A stretch of DNA of 64,000 nt, taken from contig NZ_RQVR01000002.1 of assembly GCF_003865365.1 (NCBI RefSeq), forward strand, positions 1 through 64,000. The letters run 5' to 3'. The stretch is from Flavobacterium macacae (GTDB lineage: Bacteria > Bacteroidota > Bacteroidia > Flavobacteriales > Flavobacteriaceae). Of the stretch, positions 7,046 through 14,998 are shown piece after piece. Position 1 is the stretch's first letter. Every line of letters starts with the position of its first letter. The notes below the pieces were generated by a model. That model was not told where the DNA came from, did no database searches, and saw only the letters and a program-made list of their open reading frames with translations. Both the position numbers and the translations under genes were made by a program.

Positions 7046-9838
7046 CTAGTTCGTAAACTTTTTAGTGTTGATTTTCTTTTCTTTGACGCGGATGTGGAAC
7101 GCGGGAACCACCAGAATCTGGCCCGACGCCACCTCGATGGCAGCGCTCTTGGTAGCACAGAACGTCTGGGCAGGCAGGGAGCGTTCATCGAGCACCAGCG
7201 TATAGGTACCGGTCGGCAGGAACGACGTGAATTTGCCGTCGTCATCGGTGTACAGTTTCTTCACCAGCTGGTTGTCTTTAAGGACCGCAAACGCAATCCC
7301 GGAAGCGCGCTGCTCAAAGACCAGGTCGGTCTTGGCATTATAATCAAAAACAACCGCGCCTTGGAGCGACCCGCTTTGGCGCAGCGGCACCAGCAGTAGA
7401 TCAGTGTACTGGTCCACCACCACCGTCGCATCGTCATAATACCAGCCCTGCTGGGTCAGCTGCTGGAGCGCATAGCTTCCAAAAGGCACCCTCTTGTAAT
7501 AGGCCGTGCCGTCCCTGTCGGTCTGCAGCACGATGGCGCCCAGCTTGATGTTAAAATCACTGGCAGCGGCCTCCCCCTCGTCAAAAACGCCATTCGTGTT
7601 GCGGTCGTAAAAGGCCAGGACTTGCAGCGTTCCTTTTTTATTGGGATTCAGAATCGTTTTGCCCAATTGTACGGTCAGCCCCACTTCCACCGTAAGGATT
7701 CTGTTGCGCACCGTGCCCGACGAATATTGGTACCAGGAGGTATTTAAAAATGAACTGATGCGGCGCCCGGTGTACTTCGAATTGACAAAGACCGATGGCG
7801 ATTGGCCGTAGACCGCATCATCAATATAGGCAAGCCCCGTATTCACCACCACCTGGTCCTTCCAGAATTGGCTGTTGTAAAATAAGGAGGTATTGAGCTT
7901 GGTATACTTTCGATCCCCGCCCGGCAAGGTGGAAAAAGCATATTCAGACAGGTAATAGCCGCCACGCTGGTACACCGCGTTGAGGTTCACGTTCCGAAAG
8001 CTGTAATTCCCGTTGAACTTCAGCTGCAATTCAGGCCCGCGGTCCCACGAACGCGAGGCCAGGCCGGTTTCTGCCGCCAGCACCGCCGCCTGACGCGAAG
8101 CGGTACCCACCCACGAAACCTGCTCGATCAGCCGGTGCGCGCGCAGCTGCTGGAGCGTCGCATGGGGCGCCCCTCCGAAAAAAGAACCGTAGGTATTCGA
8201 ACGCTCGCTCTGGAACTGATAGACCAGGCCCAGCGTAAAATCGTTGAGCTTAGGGAAGCGGTTCCCCAATTCCAAAAGCATAGTGCCCGACTTTTGGGTG
8301 TTGTCATACAGATGGAACTTGGGCGAAAAGTGGGACACGGTAGCGCTGGCACGCAGGCTGTTGCCACCGAACTCCGTCACCGCATGCTGCTGCAGTTGCA
8401 GGCTGCCCCGGCGGTTGCCGGGATAAAAATCAGAACTGAAGAAATAATTCCCGTTCAGGCGGACGTTTTTTATTTTGCCGGAATAGTTGGACTGCACGGC
8501 AAAAGAAGGCTGTACCGAGCCGTTCGAATCGTACTGGCTGAGACCGCCGTTGACACTGGCATTGAAATGCCAGTCCGGGTGGAACGCATACTGAAGCTCA
8601 GAACCAAGGGTCTGGTGTACTGCCTTTTCAAAAGGGTCGTGCCGGTAGACATAGGAGGCCGATAGGTTTTTCGAGCTGCTGTCATGGAACAGCGTGGCCT
8701 GGCCGTAAAAGCCATAGCCCTGCCGCAGCCAGCTGTCCTTCTCGGCCAGGTTGTAGTTCTGGTCCACAAAGCCGAACGTAATTTTTTTGGTGTCTTCAAA
8801 CACGTGGCTGAACGACACGCCCCTTCCCGACAGCGGCATGTCGAGCTGCTTGTTGATGCTGCCTACAGTCAGCTGGTTGCGTGCCTGGGCAAACGTGATG
8901 CTGGTGTTGGTCACAAGCGGATTTTCCTGGCCGTCGATCAGGGCAATGTTGCCGCGCACAAAAAGGCTGCCTCCAGGCAGATTGGCGCCGCCCGCTCCAG
9001 AAAGCTGGAATACATTCGTATCGCTCCCAACAGACCGATAGCTGGTGGTCACGTAATTTTGCGTTTCGTCCGAAAACCGATTGTAGTCGGTCTGCTGGAA
9101 AAACTGAACGCTGGAGGTATTTTGCACGACAACGGTACTGCCCCCAAACAGCTCGTTCTCTGGATTTCTGAACCCGGAGATGCTGACCGAATACCGCGGC
9201 TGCGCGGCCAAAAGTTTGGAAGGAAGGAACGTGAAGGTAAAAACAGAATCTTTCCGGGCACCGATCGTGCCCAGCTGCGTTGCAAATGGGTGGGCAGTTG
9301 CCGGATCCGGAAACTTGCAGAGGATCGTGACGTCTTGGGCCACATTGCCCAAATTATCCACTTTTACGCTGACCGTTACCGGCCCATGGGCATCCGATCG
9401 GTAGATCGTGCCGGCCAGCGGGGCAATGACCAGATCCTTGTTGATCTCGATCGAATGGACCGTGCGGGCAGACGCAAGCAATTCGCCGGAGGCGCCGGTC
9501 AATTTGGCCACCAGCACGGAGGCGCCGGCCGCCGCATCAGTGCCCACCAGAAACTTCACGGGAAGGTAGCGGGTTTCCAGAGGCTGCAGTGCCACGGCAA
9601 TGGCCGCCGCATTGATGTTTTGGAGGCCTTCGGGCACACTGAAGGTCAGCTGACCGGAAACGCTTTTGGATTCCAGGTTTTTAAGGACCACGACCAGTGT
9701 AACCAGCCTGGAATTTTTAGGGGAAAGGTCTTTTTCGATCGCGATCGAAATCCCGCGCGCGCCGTCTTGCGCCACAGCCTGGCCCGCCATAAAAAAAACA
9801 AGCAGGAAGGCGGCGGCTGTAAAAAAAGAACGGGGCAT
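7046..9838 (-). CDS. Usher-like outer-membrane barrel protein of a putative chaperone-usher pilus
   Basis: The ATG at 9836-9838 gives 930 residues with a clear signal peptide (MPRSFFTAAAFLLVFFMAGQAVA). Two N-terminal Ig-like NEW3-type repeats (about 20-240) are followed by a long region of short amphipathic strands rich in Tyr, Phe and Asn (about 250-720), as expected for a large beta-barrel. A segment LTVGSINKQLDMPLSGRGVSFSH is reminiscent of ushers. The C-terminal part has an SdrD-B-like domain starting near 739 (FYDRNTNGVFDEGE) and a further Cna-B-like domain. It begins 10 bases after the adhesin-like gene and ends the set. The usher role is inferred from context and barrel-like character; the NEW3 domains differ from classical usher N-domains. 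An ATG at 9967 is rejected because it overlaps the upstream gene. Confidence 0.7.
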   Translation of the reverse strand: MPRSFFTAAAFLLVFFMAGQAVAQDGARGISIAIEKDLSPKNSRLVTLVVVLKNLESKSVSGQLTFSVPEGLQNINAAAIAVALQPLETRYLPVKFLVGTDAAAGASVLVAKLTGASGELLASARTVHSIEINKDLVIAPLAGTIYRSDAHGPVTVSVKVDNLGNVAQDVTILCKFPDPATAHPFATQLGTIGARKDSVFTFTFLPSKLLAAQPRYSVSISGFRNPENELFGGSTVVVQNTSSVQFFQQTDYNRFSDETQNYVTTSYRSVGSDTNVFQLSGAGGANLPGGSLFVRGNIALIDGQENPLVTNTSITFAQARNQLTVGSINKQLDMPLSGRGVSFSHVFEDTKKITFGFVDQNYNLAEKDSWLRQGYGFYGQATLFHDSSSKNLSASYVYRHDPFEKAVHQTLGSELQYAFHPDWHFNASVNGGLSQYDSNGSVQPSFAVQSNYSGKIKNVRLNGNYFFSSDFYPGNRRGSLQLQQHAVTEFGGNSLRASATVSHFSPKFHLYDNTQKSGTMLLELGNRFPKLNDFTLGLVYQFQSERSNTYGSFFGGAPHATLQQLRAHRLIEQVSWVGTASRQAAVLAAETGLASRSWDRGPELQLKFNGNYSFRNVNLNAVYQRGGYYLSEYAFSTLPGGDRKYTKLNTSLFYNSQFWKDQVVVNTGLAYIDDAVYGQSPSVFVNSKYTGRRISSFLNTSWYQYSSGTVRNRILTVEVGLTVQLGKTILNPNKKGTLQVLAFYDRNTNGVFDEGEAAASDFNIKLGAIVLQTDRDGTAYYKRVPFGSYALQQLTQQGWYYDDATVVVDQYTDLLLVPLRQSGSLQGAVVFDYNAKTDLVFEQRASGIAFAVLKDNQLVKKLYTDDDGKFTSFLPTGTYTLVLDERSLPAQTFCATKSAAIEVASGQILVVPAFHIRVKEKKINTKKFTN

Positions 9839-9848
9839 GGGTGGGATA

Positions 9849-10871
9849 TTATTGGGGAGTAATCTCATAGAGCAAGGTAGCGGCATAGTGGTCTGGCTTT
9901 GCATTGACCAAGCGTTCGTCCTGCGCCAGGGTGTAGTATTTGACATCATAGCGGTAGGCGCCGCCATTGGTGTGGCTGCCGGTGGCCAGAATCTGGTTGG
10001 TCAGGCTCAGCGCTACAGGCGGCCCGCTGCTCTGCGAAGCCCCGGCCGCCGGCAAAAGGGCCAGGTGCACCGCGCCGATAGGAACAACGTTGCCGATGGC
10101 AGACCGCAGATCCCCCTGCGCCTTGACCTTGATCTGGAAGGCGGTGCTGCTGCGCGCTTCAAGGCCGTTGGGATAGGTTACGCTGACGCCGTTGCTGTAA
10201 TCCTGCATGCTGTTGAATTCCAGCACCCCGTTAGACGCCCCCATAGTGACAGTCAGCGACAGCACCGCCGGTGCGGGAGCATCGGTAATGTTGCCGATCT
10301 GGAACCGGAAGGTATGGGTCATCCTGCCGATAACCGTATTGTACCGGTCGTAGGCCGTAAGCTCGATGGGCGCGTAAAAATCAGTCCACGCTGGAAAACT
10401 TCCCAGGTACGCCCCGCCGTTCAGCGTCATGGCGTACTTCAGCTGCAGGTTGTAATAGCCGTTGGGCTGCGCGGGTGCATTGTAAAGGGGCACATTGGAT
10501 TGCGGGATTAAAAAAACGTCGGTGCTCTGCTGTAAAAACACGTTCAGGGGGGCGCCGATCTCAGAAATCGTAGGAATCGGATTGGGATGGGCCTGCCCGG
10601 TAGAGGAAATCGGCTGTACAGAAATTTTGTTCGCAGGAATCACATGCTGCCCGTTGGCACTGGTAATGGGCTGCAGCACCTTGGCCGCAATGCGCCAATG
10701 GGGCATGTTGATGGTGCCGTTTCCAGACAGCGTCATGGTGATCGCGTCAGCATTGGTGGTGCCGTTGTAGGAGTTGATTTGCATATAGCCGTTCGTCCAG
10801 GAGCCGAAAGACACCTGCGCATAGCCAAAAAAAGAACTGCAGGCCGCCGCCAGAAAGAATAGCCTATTCAT
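9849..10871 (-). CDS. Two-domain pilus tip adhesin-like secreted protein
   Basis: The 340-residue product starts with a signal peptide (MNRLFFLAAACSSFFGYAQ). Residues about 20-200 form a unique N-terminal domain. Residues about 202-340 resemble the pilin encoded at 11768-12289: LE-F at 217-219, DY at 224-225, GV at 228-229, L237, S241, FQ at 245-246 and VK at 249-250 line up with pilin residues at a constant offset of 172 without gaps. The last strand YAATLLYEITPQ matches pilin YTTTLTYTIVSQ. A receptor domain joined to a pilin domain is the layout of chaperone-usher tip adhesins. The start overlaps the chaperone stop by 8 bases. Binding target unknown. Confidence 0.7.
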   Translation of the reverse strand: MNRLFFLAAACSSFFGYAQVSFGSWTNGYMQINSYNGTTNADAITMTLSGNGTINMPHWRIAAKVLQPITSANGQHVIPANKISVQPISSTGQAHPNPIPTISEIGAPLNVFLQQSTDVFLIPQSNVPLYNAPAQPNGYYNLQLKYAMTLNGGAYLGSFPAWTDFYAPIELTAYDRYNTVIGRMTHTFRFQIGNITDAPAPAVLSLTVTMGASNGVLEFNSMQDYSNGVSVTYPNGLEARSSTAFQIKVKAQGDLRSAIGNVVPIGAVHLALLPAAGASQSSGPPVALSLTNQILATGSHTNGGAYRYDVKYYTLAQDERLVNAKPDHYAATLLYEITPQ

Positions 10872-11652
10872 ACGTAAAGTTTAATTCTGCCATTTCCATA
10901 GTCGAGGCGTCGCCATAATCAATCAGGACCGAAGCGGTATAGTTTCCTTTCTCGAGTGTCTTCCCGAGCGGAATCGTCAGCTGCCGCGGGTTGCCCGGCA
11001 GGGTATAAAATACGAGGGTATCAACGTCTGTTTTCTTTCCCGTCTGGGTATTGAGGATTTCCGTGATCACCTTTCCGTCCACCCAAATTTTAGATTGGTT
11101 TTGAAATTTCAGGGTAAAGGCATGGGCAGCCTGGCTGAATTTCAAATCTTCAATCTCAATCTTTCGGCTGTCCGCCTCGGGTGCCTTGTGAAATACCTTG
11201 ATGCCAGAACGGACGCTTACCTTTATATTGGTGCCTTTGCTGTCAACATCATCCACGGGGTTCATTTGGCTCACGTACAAGATAGCCGTGTGCGCCGCCA
11301 GGCTGTCTTGGGCCATGGGTGGCGTCAGCGTGACGTCCAGCTCTTTTCGCTGTCCCGGCTCCAGGGTAAAATAAGTGTCCTCGTTCTTGACAGAAAGCCA
11401 GCTCGCGCAGGAATGCTGCAGCGTGTTGGCGGGATACATCATATTTTCCCCTTTGAAATCATACTCCCAGTCCCCAAGGCTTACCGCCAGGTCCAGCGAA
11501 TTTTTATCGCTCACATTGGTGATGGTTATTTTCTGGGTGCCGCTGCTTCCCGGACTGGAATCAAAATAAACACGGGGCGGGGATACTGAAATACCCGTTT
11601 GCGCCTGCACCTGGGCAAGGAACAGGCAAAATAATAAAGTAAGCTGTTTCAT
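10864..11652 (-). CDS. PapD-like periplasmic pilus chaperone
   Basis: A 262-residue secreted protein with a signal peptide of about 18 residues (MKQLTLLFCLFLAQVQAQ) and two predicted Ig-like domains. The N-domain begins ISVSPPRVYFDSSPG; its Arg27 is about residue 9 of the mature protein, like Arg8 of PapD. The segment VSVRSGIKVFHKAP (146-158) resembles the G1 strand, with Lys152 in the place of the conserved Lys112. TITNVSD, FTLEPGQRKELDV and ILYVSQMNP also fit the fold. It would hold pilin subunits before delivery to the usher. Coupled by an 8-base overlap to the adhesin-like gene and separated from the pilin gene by a terminator. Family placement is from motif reading only. Confidence 0.75.
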   Translation of the reverse strand: MKQLTLLFCLFLAQVQAQTGISVSPPRVYFDSSPGSSGTQKITITNVSDKNSLDLAVSLGDWEYDFKGENMMYPANTLQHSCASWLSVKNEDTYFTLEPGQRKELDVTLTPPMAQDSLAAHTAILYVSQMNPVDDVDSKGTNIKVSVRSGIKVFHKAPEADSRKIEIEDLKFSQAAHAFTLKFQNQSKIWVDGKVITEILNTQTGKKTDVDTLVFYTLPGNPRQLTIPLGKTLEKGNYTASVLIDYGDASTMEMAELNFTYE

Positions 11653-11717
11653 TTCATATCGAATTGGCAGCGCCGTGGCGCCGGAGTGATTTAGGGCACA
11701 AAGTTAGCGAAATAAAA

Positions 11718-11743
11718 AAGTGCCGCAATTACTTGCAGCACTT
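11718..11743 (-). terminator. Intrinsic terminator between pilin and chaperone genes
   Basis: The minus strand reads AAGTGCTGCAA, loop GTAA, TTGCGGCACTT and then more T residues: an 11-pair stem with one G-U pair. It lies about 25 bases beyond the pilin stop and about 65 bases before the chaperone start. Partial termination here would make pilin mRNA more abundant than assembly-protein mRNA. Confidence 0.75.
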
Positions 11744-11767
11744 ATTATTTATTTTGGATCGGCAAGC

Positions 11768-12289
11768 TTATTGGCTTACAATGGTATACGTAAGTGTAGT
11801 CGTATAAGCCGTTGGGTTCTGGCCTGCAATATAGTTGTCGATATAAGCATTGTCACCGGCACCTTTATACTCCACATTGATCTTTTTATTTACGGCACCG
11901 TTGCTGGAAGACAGTAAGGTCGTTTCTTGGTTCGACAAGCTGATGGCCGGCGCATAACTCGCATTTCCTACAGCATCGCTCCCTGCCGCTGCCTTAATTT
12001 TAATGGTGCTCACTTGCATAGTCTTCGTACCGGTCTGCATGGCTGCTTCGGCAGATTTTACTTGTACTTGAAATCCTCCGGTGCTGTACACAGACAGGTG
12101 GTCTTGCTTTAATGCCGTTACACCGTCCTGGTAATCCGCGGTAGTCACGTATTCTAAATTAACGGTTTGTTGTGCGGTATTGACCGTCAAGGTTTGGATC
12201 GGTTTCAATTTTACATTCAGGGTAGCGGTTTGTGCGTTAACTTGAACCATGCCTAGTACTATAAAAGAGGCTAAAATCATTTTTTTCAT
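11768..12289 (-). CDS. Major pilin-like secreted protein
   Basis: The 173-residue product has a signal peptide (MKKMILASFIVLGMVQVNAQ) and a small all-beta mature protein rich in Thr, Ala, Ser and Val with no cysteine. The C-terminal strand YTTTLTYTIVSQ ends exactly at the terminus, as in chaperone-usher and spore-coat-U-like subunits. Residues 45-78 align without gaps to the C-terminal domain of the protein at 9849-10871. It is the promoter-proximal gene, followed by a terminator and then chaperone, adhesin and usher-like genes, so the structural-subunit role is the best reading. It is less G+C-rich than the usher-like gene. Confidence 0.7.
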   Translation of the reverse strand: MKKMILASFIVLGMVQVNAQTATLNVKLKPIQTLTVNTAQQTVNLEYVTTADYQDGVTALKQDHLSVYSTGGFQVQVKSAEAAMQTGTKTMQVSTIKIKAAAGSDAVGNASYAPAISLSNQETTLLSSSNGAVNKKINVEYKGAGDNAYIDNYIAGQNPTAYTTTLTYTIVSQ

Positions 12290-12335
12290 GGGGAATGTGG
12301 TATTAAATTTAATTTGTTTTTTTTAAAATTCTGTG

Positions 12336-12362
12336 CAAAGGTAGAATCAAAAAACACCTCAA
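12336..12362 (-). promoter_or_regulatory. Putative promoter of the pilin gene
   Basis: TACCTTTG (12336-12343, minus strand) matches TAnnTTTG and lies about 47 bases before the pilin ATG. A TTG at 12360-12362 is 16 bases upstream, one base short of the usual range. Confidence 0.55.
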
Positions 12363-12776
12363 AAATAAAATCGTTCGGTTTTTCGATGAAAAGCCTTTAT
12401 CGCCGATTAACAACACAAAAATGGCATTTGGGCGCGCCTTTTTTTCCCCGATTCGTGTTTTAAGGCGGCGGCCGCAAGCCCAAAAAAGGCACACGTTGGC
12501 GGATAGCCGAACCGGCAGCAGCAAAAAAAAAACCCGTAACCGCACAGCCCGAAGCTTAAAAAAAACATTGGGAAGGCCCAGATGAACATCAAGCCGCGCA
12601 ACACCCATGATGGCAGAGCCGGACATCCGTGCGGCCCACGTCAGGGAAATTCTTGGCCAGGCCTCGAAAAATAAGAAAGGAAAATTCACCTGCCCGGCTC
12701 CGGAACGCACCTGCAATCGGAAAAAAGAGGGAATCCCAAAGGGCAGCAACACTTAAGACAGCGGTATAGCTGCTTC
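12363..12776. other. G+C-rich stretch without a convincing gene
   Basis: Open frames cross this stretch (for example 12309-12752, minus) but their translations are runs of Phe, Leu, Cys and Arg without a domain, and the longest one covers the pilin promoter. Runs of A inside GC-rich words suggest decayed DNA at the edge of the acquired block. Confidence 0.5.
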
Positions 12777-12851
12777 AGGATTAAAAATTATATTTGTATA
12801 GCTAAAGCAGGATTAATTTAATAACCTGTATAGTTATTTTAGGACGGGTCA
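12777..12851 (+). repeat. 75-base direct repeat, right copy (IS-end-like)
   Basis: Identical over 75 bases to 1086-1160. It is preceded by a related motif (GTATAGCTGCTTCAGGA) at 12764-12780 and followed directly by GGACGAGACAC, a word also found near 991. It marks the right boundary of the G+C-rich block: beyond it, composition falls to low G+C (16 of 60 bases at 13081-13140). Confidence 0.75.
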
Positions 12852-13002
12852 GGACGAGACACAGAGCATAGTTAATGTATGGATAAAGCATGGTTAATGT
12901 ATGGATACTGTATGAAAGCCGTTCGGGAAACAGCCAAAGAATAAATGCAAAAAACACAATTATTTCCCTAAAATTTAGTTGCTTTGCAGCAAACACTCAA
13001 AC

Positions 13003-14505
13003 ATGCAGCCGCTAACGATTTTACTCATCATCATAGTTTATTTTGGAATTTTAATCCTGATTTCCAATGCCGTCAGCAAAAAAGACTCTGGAAATGATGC
13101 TTTTTTTAAAGCCAATAAAAACTCAAAATGGTATTTTGTTGCCTTTGGAATGATTGGAACTGCCTTATCTGGCGTGACTTTTATTTCGGTTCCAGGGCAA
13201 GTGGGTTCGCCAGATATTCAATTTAAATATTTTCAGTTTGTTTTAGGAAACGCCATCGGATTTATCTTGATTGCCAAAGTGCTTTTACCACTTTACTATC
13301 GAATGAACCTGACCTCTATTTATGGTTATATCGAACAGCGATTGGGTTTTGCTTCTTATAAAACAGCTGCTACAATCTTTTTGATAAGCCGTACAATTGG
13401 TTCGGCCGCACGTCTTTATTTGGTGGTAATTGTCTTGCAGCGCTATGTTTTTGATTCGTTCGGGGTTCCGTTTTGGGTTACCGTTTTAGGTTCTTTGGCA
13501 CTTATTTTTGCGTACACCTATCGTGGCGGATTGAAAACGATTATTATCACCGACACTTTGCAAACTTTGTTTCTAGTTTCCTCTGTTATTTTTACAATTT
13601 ATTTTATTTGCGACAGTTTAGATTACAATATCCCACAAGCTTTTGAAGCAGTAAAAGAAAGTAATTATTCTAAAATATTCTTCTTTGAAGATTGGCTGAA
13701 AAGTAATTTTTTCTGGAAACAAATTTTAGGCGGTATTTTTGTAACCATTGCAATGGTAGGTCTTGACCAAGATTTAATGCAAAAAAACCTCAGCTGTAAA
13801 AACATTGGCGAAGCCCAAAAAAACATGTTCACCTTTACCGGCATTTTTGTGGTTATCAATATCTTTTTCTTGAGCGTGGGAGCTTTGCTTTATTTATACG
13901 CAGAAAAAAATGGAATTAATGTTCCGATGGATGCCGTTACCGGAAAACCGAGAACAGACTTATTATTTCCAGAAATCGCTTTCAATTACTTAACCATTAT
14001 TCCGTCAGTAATTTTTTTACTCGGATTAACGGCTGCCACTTTTGCAACGACAGATTCTGCCTTAACCGCTTTGACAACGTCATTTTGCGTAGATTTCTTA
14101 GGAATGGACAAGCCTGAAAATGCATCAAAACCAAATATGGTGCGAACAAGACATTTTGTTCACGTTGGTTTTTCATTATTGATGTTTGTAGTGATTTTAG
14201 TAATTTATTGGGCCAATTCTGATTCTGTGGTGAGCCTGATATTTAAGATTGCTGCTTATACTTACGGCCCTCTTTTAGGATTATACACTTTCGGATTATT
14301 TATGAAAAACAAAACCGTCAAAGATAAATTTGTTCCAATTGTATGTATTTTGGCACCCGCAATCACTTTTTTAATCAGCTTGAATTCAAAAGTTATTTTT
14401 GGAAATTATGAATTTGCAGAAGAACTCATTATTTTAAACGGAGCCTTGACTTTCTTAGGCTTGATGCTGATCAGCAAACCTGCCGAAGGACAGACTAAAT
14501 TTTAA
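13003..14505 (+). CDS. Sodium:solute symporter family (SSS) transporter
   Basis: A 500-residue polytopic membrane protein with about 13 hydrophobic spans in the SSS pattern: FGMIGTALSGVTFISVPGQVG in the first helices, GLDQDLMQKNLSCK after the middle, and ATFATTDSALTALTTSFCVDF, which resembles the sodium-site helix of this family. It would couple sodium entry to uptake of a small solute; the substrate cannot be told. The ATG at 13003 is chosen over an in-frame TTG at 12979 because it directly precedes the first membrane segment. Codon use is AT-rich, in contrast to the block ending at 12851. Confidence 0.9.
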   Translation: MQPLTILLIIIVYFGILILISNAVSKKDSGNDAFFKANKNSKWYFVAFGMIGTALSGVTFISVPGQVGSPDIQFKYFQFVLGNAIGFILIAKVLLPLYYRMNLTSIYGYIEQRLGFASYKTAATIFLISRTIGSAARLYLVVIVLQRYVFDSFGVPFWVTVLGSLALIFAYTYRGGLKTIIITDTLQTLFLVSSVIFTIYFICDSLDYNIPQAFEAVKESNYSKIFFFEDWLKSNFFWKQILGGIFVTIAMVGLDQDLMQKNLSCKNIGEAQKNMFTFTGIFVVINIFFLSVGALLYLYAEKNGINVPMDAVTGKPRTDLLFPEIAFNYLTIIPSVIFLLGLTAATFATTDSALTALTTSFCVDFLGMDKPENASKPNMVRTRHFVHVGFSLLMFVVILVIYWANSDSVVSLIFKIAAYTYGPLLGLYTFGLFMKNKTVKDKFVPIVCILAPAITFLISLNSKVIFGNYEFAEELIILNGALTFLGLMLISKPAEGQTKF

Positions 14506-14510
14506 ACATA

Positions 14511-14547
14511 AAAAAAACGGCAACTTAAATAGGTTGCCGTTTTTTTT
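14511..14547 (+). terminator. Bidirectional intrinsic terminator
   Basis: ACGGCAAC (14517-14524) pairs with GTTGCCGT (14533-14540), flanked by A-runs on the left and T-runs on the right. It serves the symporter gene and the convergent CoA-binding gene. Confidence 0.85.
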
Positions 14548-14562
14548 ATAATTACTGAAATC

Positions 14563-14928
14563 TTAATATTGTTTTGTGGAAAGCATCACTAATGTGCAAG
14601 CCACTTCAACTTTGATATTGTTTAATTTCAAGAGCTGATAAAACTCTGGATTTTCGGTTCCGGGATTAAAGATGACTCTTTTTGGCGAAAGCGAAACAAT
14701 ATAGTTGTAATAATCTCTCTGACGCGACGGATTTAAATACAATGTCACTGTATCAATATTGGTAAACGGAATCTGTTTTGTCTGGATCTTCACGCCCAAA
14801 ACTTCTTCTTCCCTTTGGCCGATGGCTACTACCGAATGTTCTTTTGCCGTAAGGCTATTGATGGCCATGTAAGAATATCTCGCCGGATTTGACGAAGCTC
14901 CCAGTACCAATGTTTTTTTATTTCTCAT
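14563..14928 (-). CDS. CoA-binding domain protein (YccU-like)
   Basis: A single-domain protein of 121 residues with a Rossmann-like CoA-binding fold: KTLVLGASSNPARYSYMA at the start, VVAIG after the second strand, RVIFNPGTENPE and VEVACTLVML at the end. These are the signature elements of the CoA_binding_2 family. Biochemical role is not established for the family. It converges with the symporter gene on a shared terminator. Confidence 0.9.
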   Translation of the reverse strand: MRNKKTLVLGASSNPARYSYMAINSLTAKEHSVVAIGQREEEVLGVKIQTKQIPFTNIDTVTLYLNPSRQRDYYNYIVSLSPKRVIFNPGTENPEFYQLLKLNNIKVEVACTLVMLSTKQY

Positions 14929-14998
14929 AACTTTTTTATATTCTATAAATTTAATTAATTTTGTATTCTTTTTTGTTCTATTTATAAAAAATATAACA

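Noticed and set aside
8684..9862. 392-residue plus-strand open frame
   Set aside because: It is a shadow of the usher-like gene on the opposite strand in G+C-rich DNA and has no recognisable domain.
9839..9967. Upstream start extending the usher-like protein by 43 residues
   Set aside because: It overlaps the adhesin-like gene and would bury the signal peptide.
12309..12752. 147-residue minus-strand frame upstream of the pilin gene
   Set aside because: It covers the pilin promoter and shows no domain, only Phe/Leu/Arg-rich sequence.
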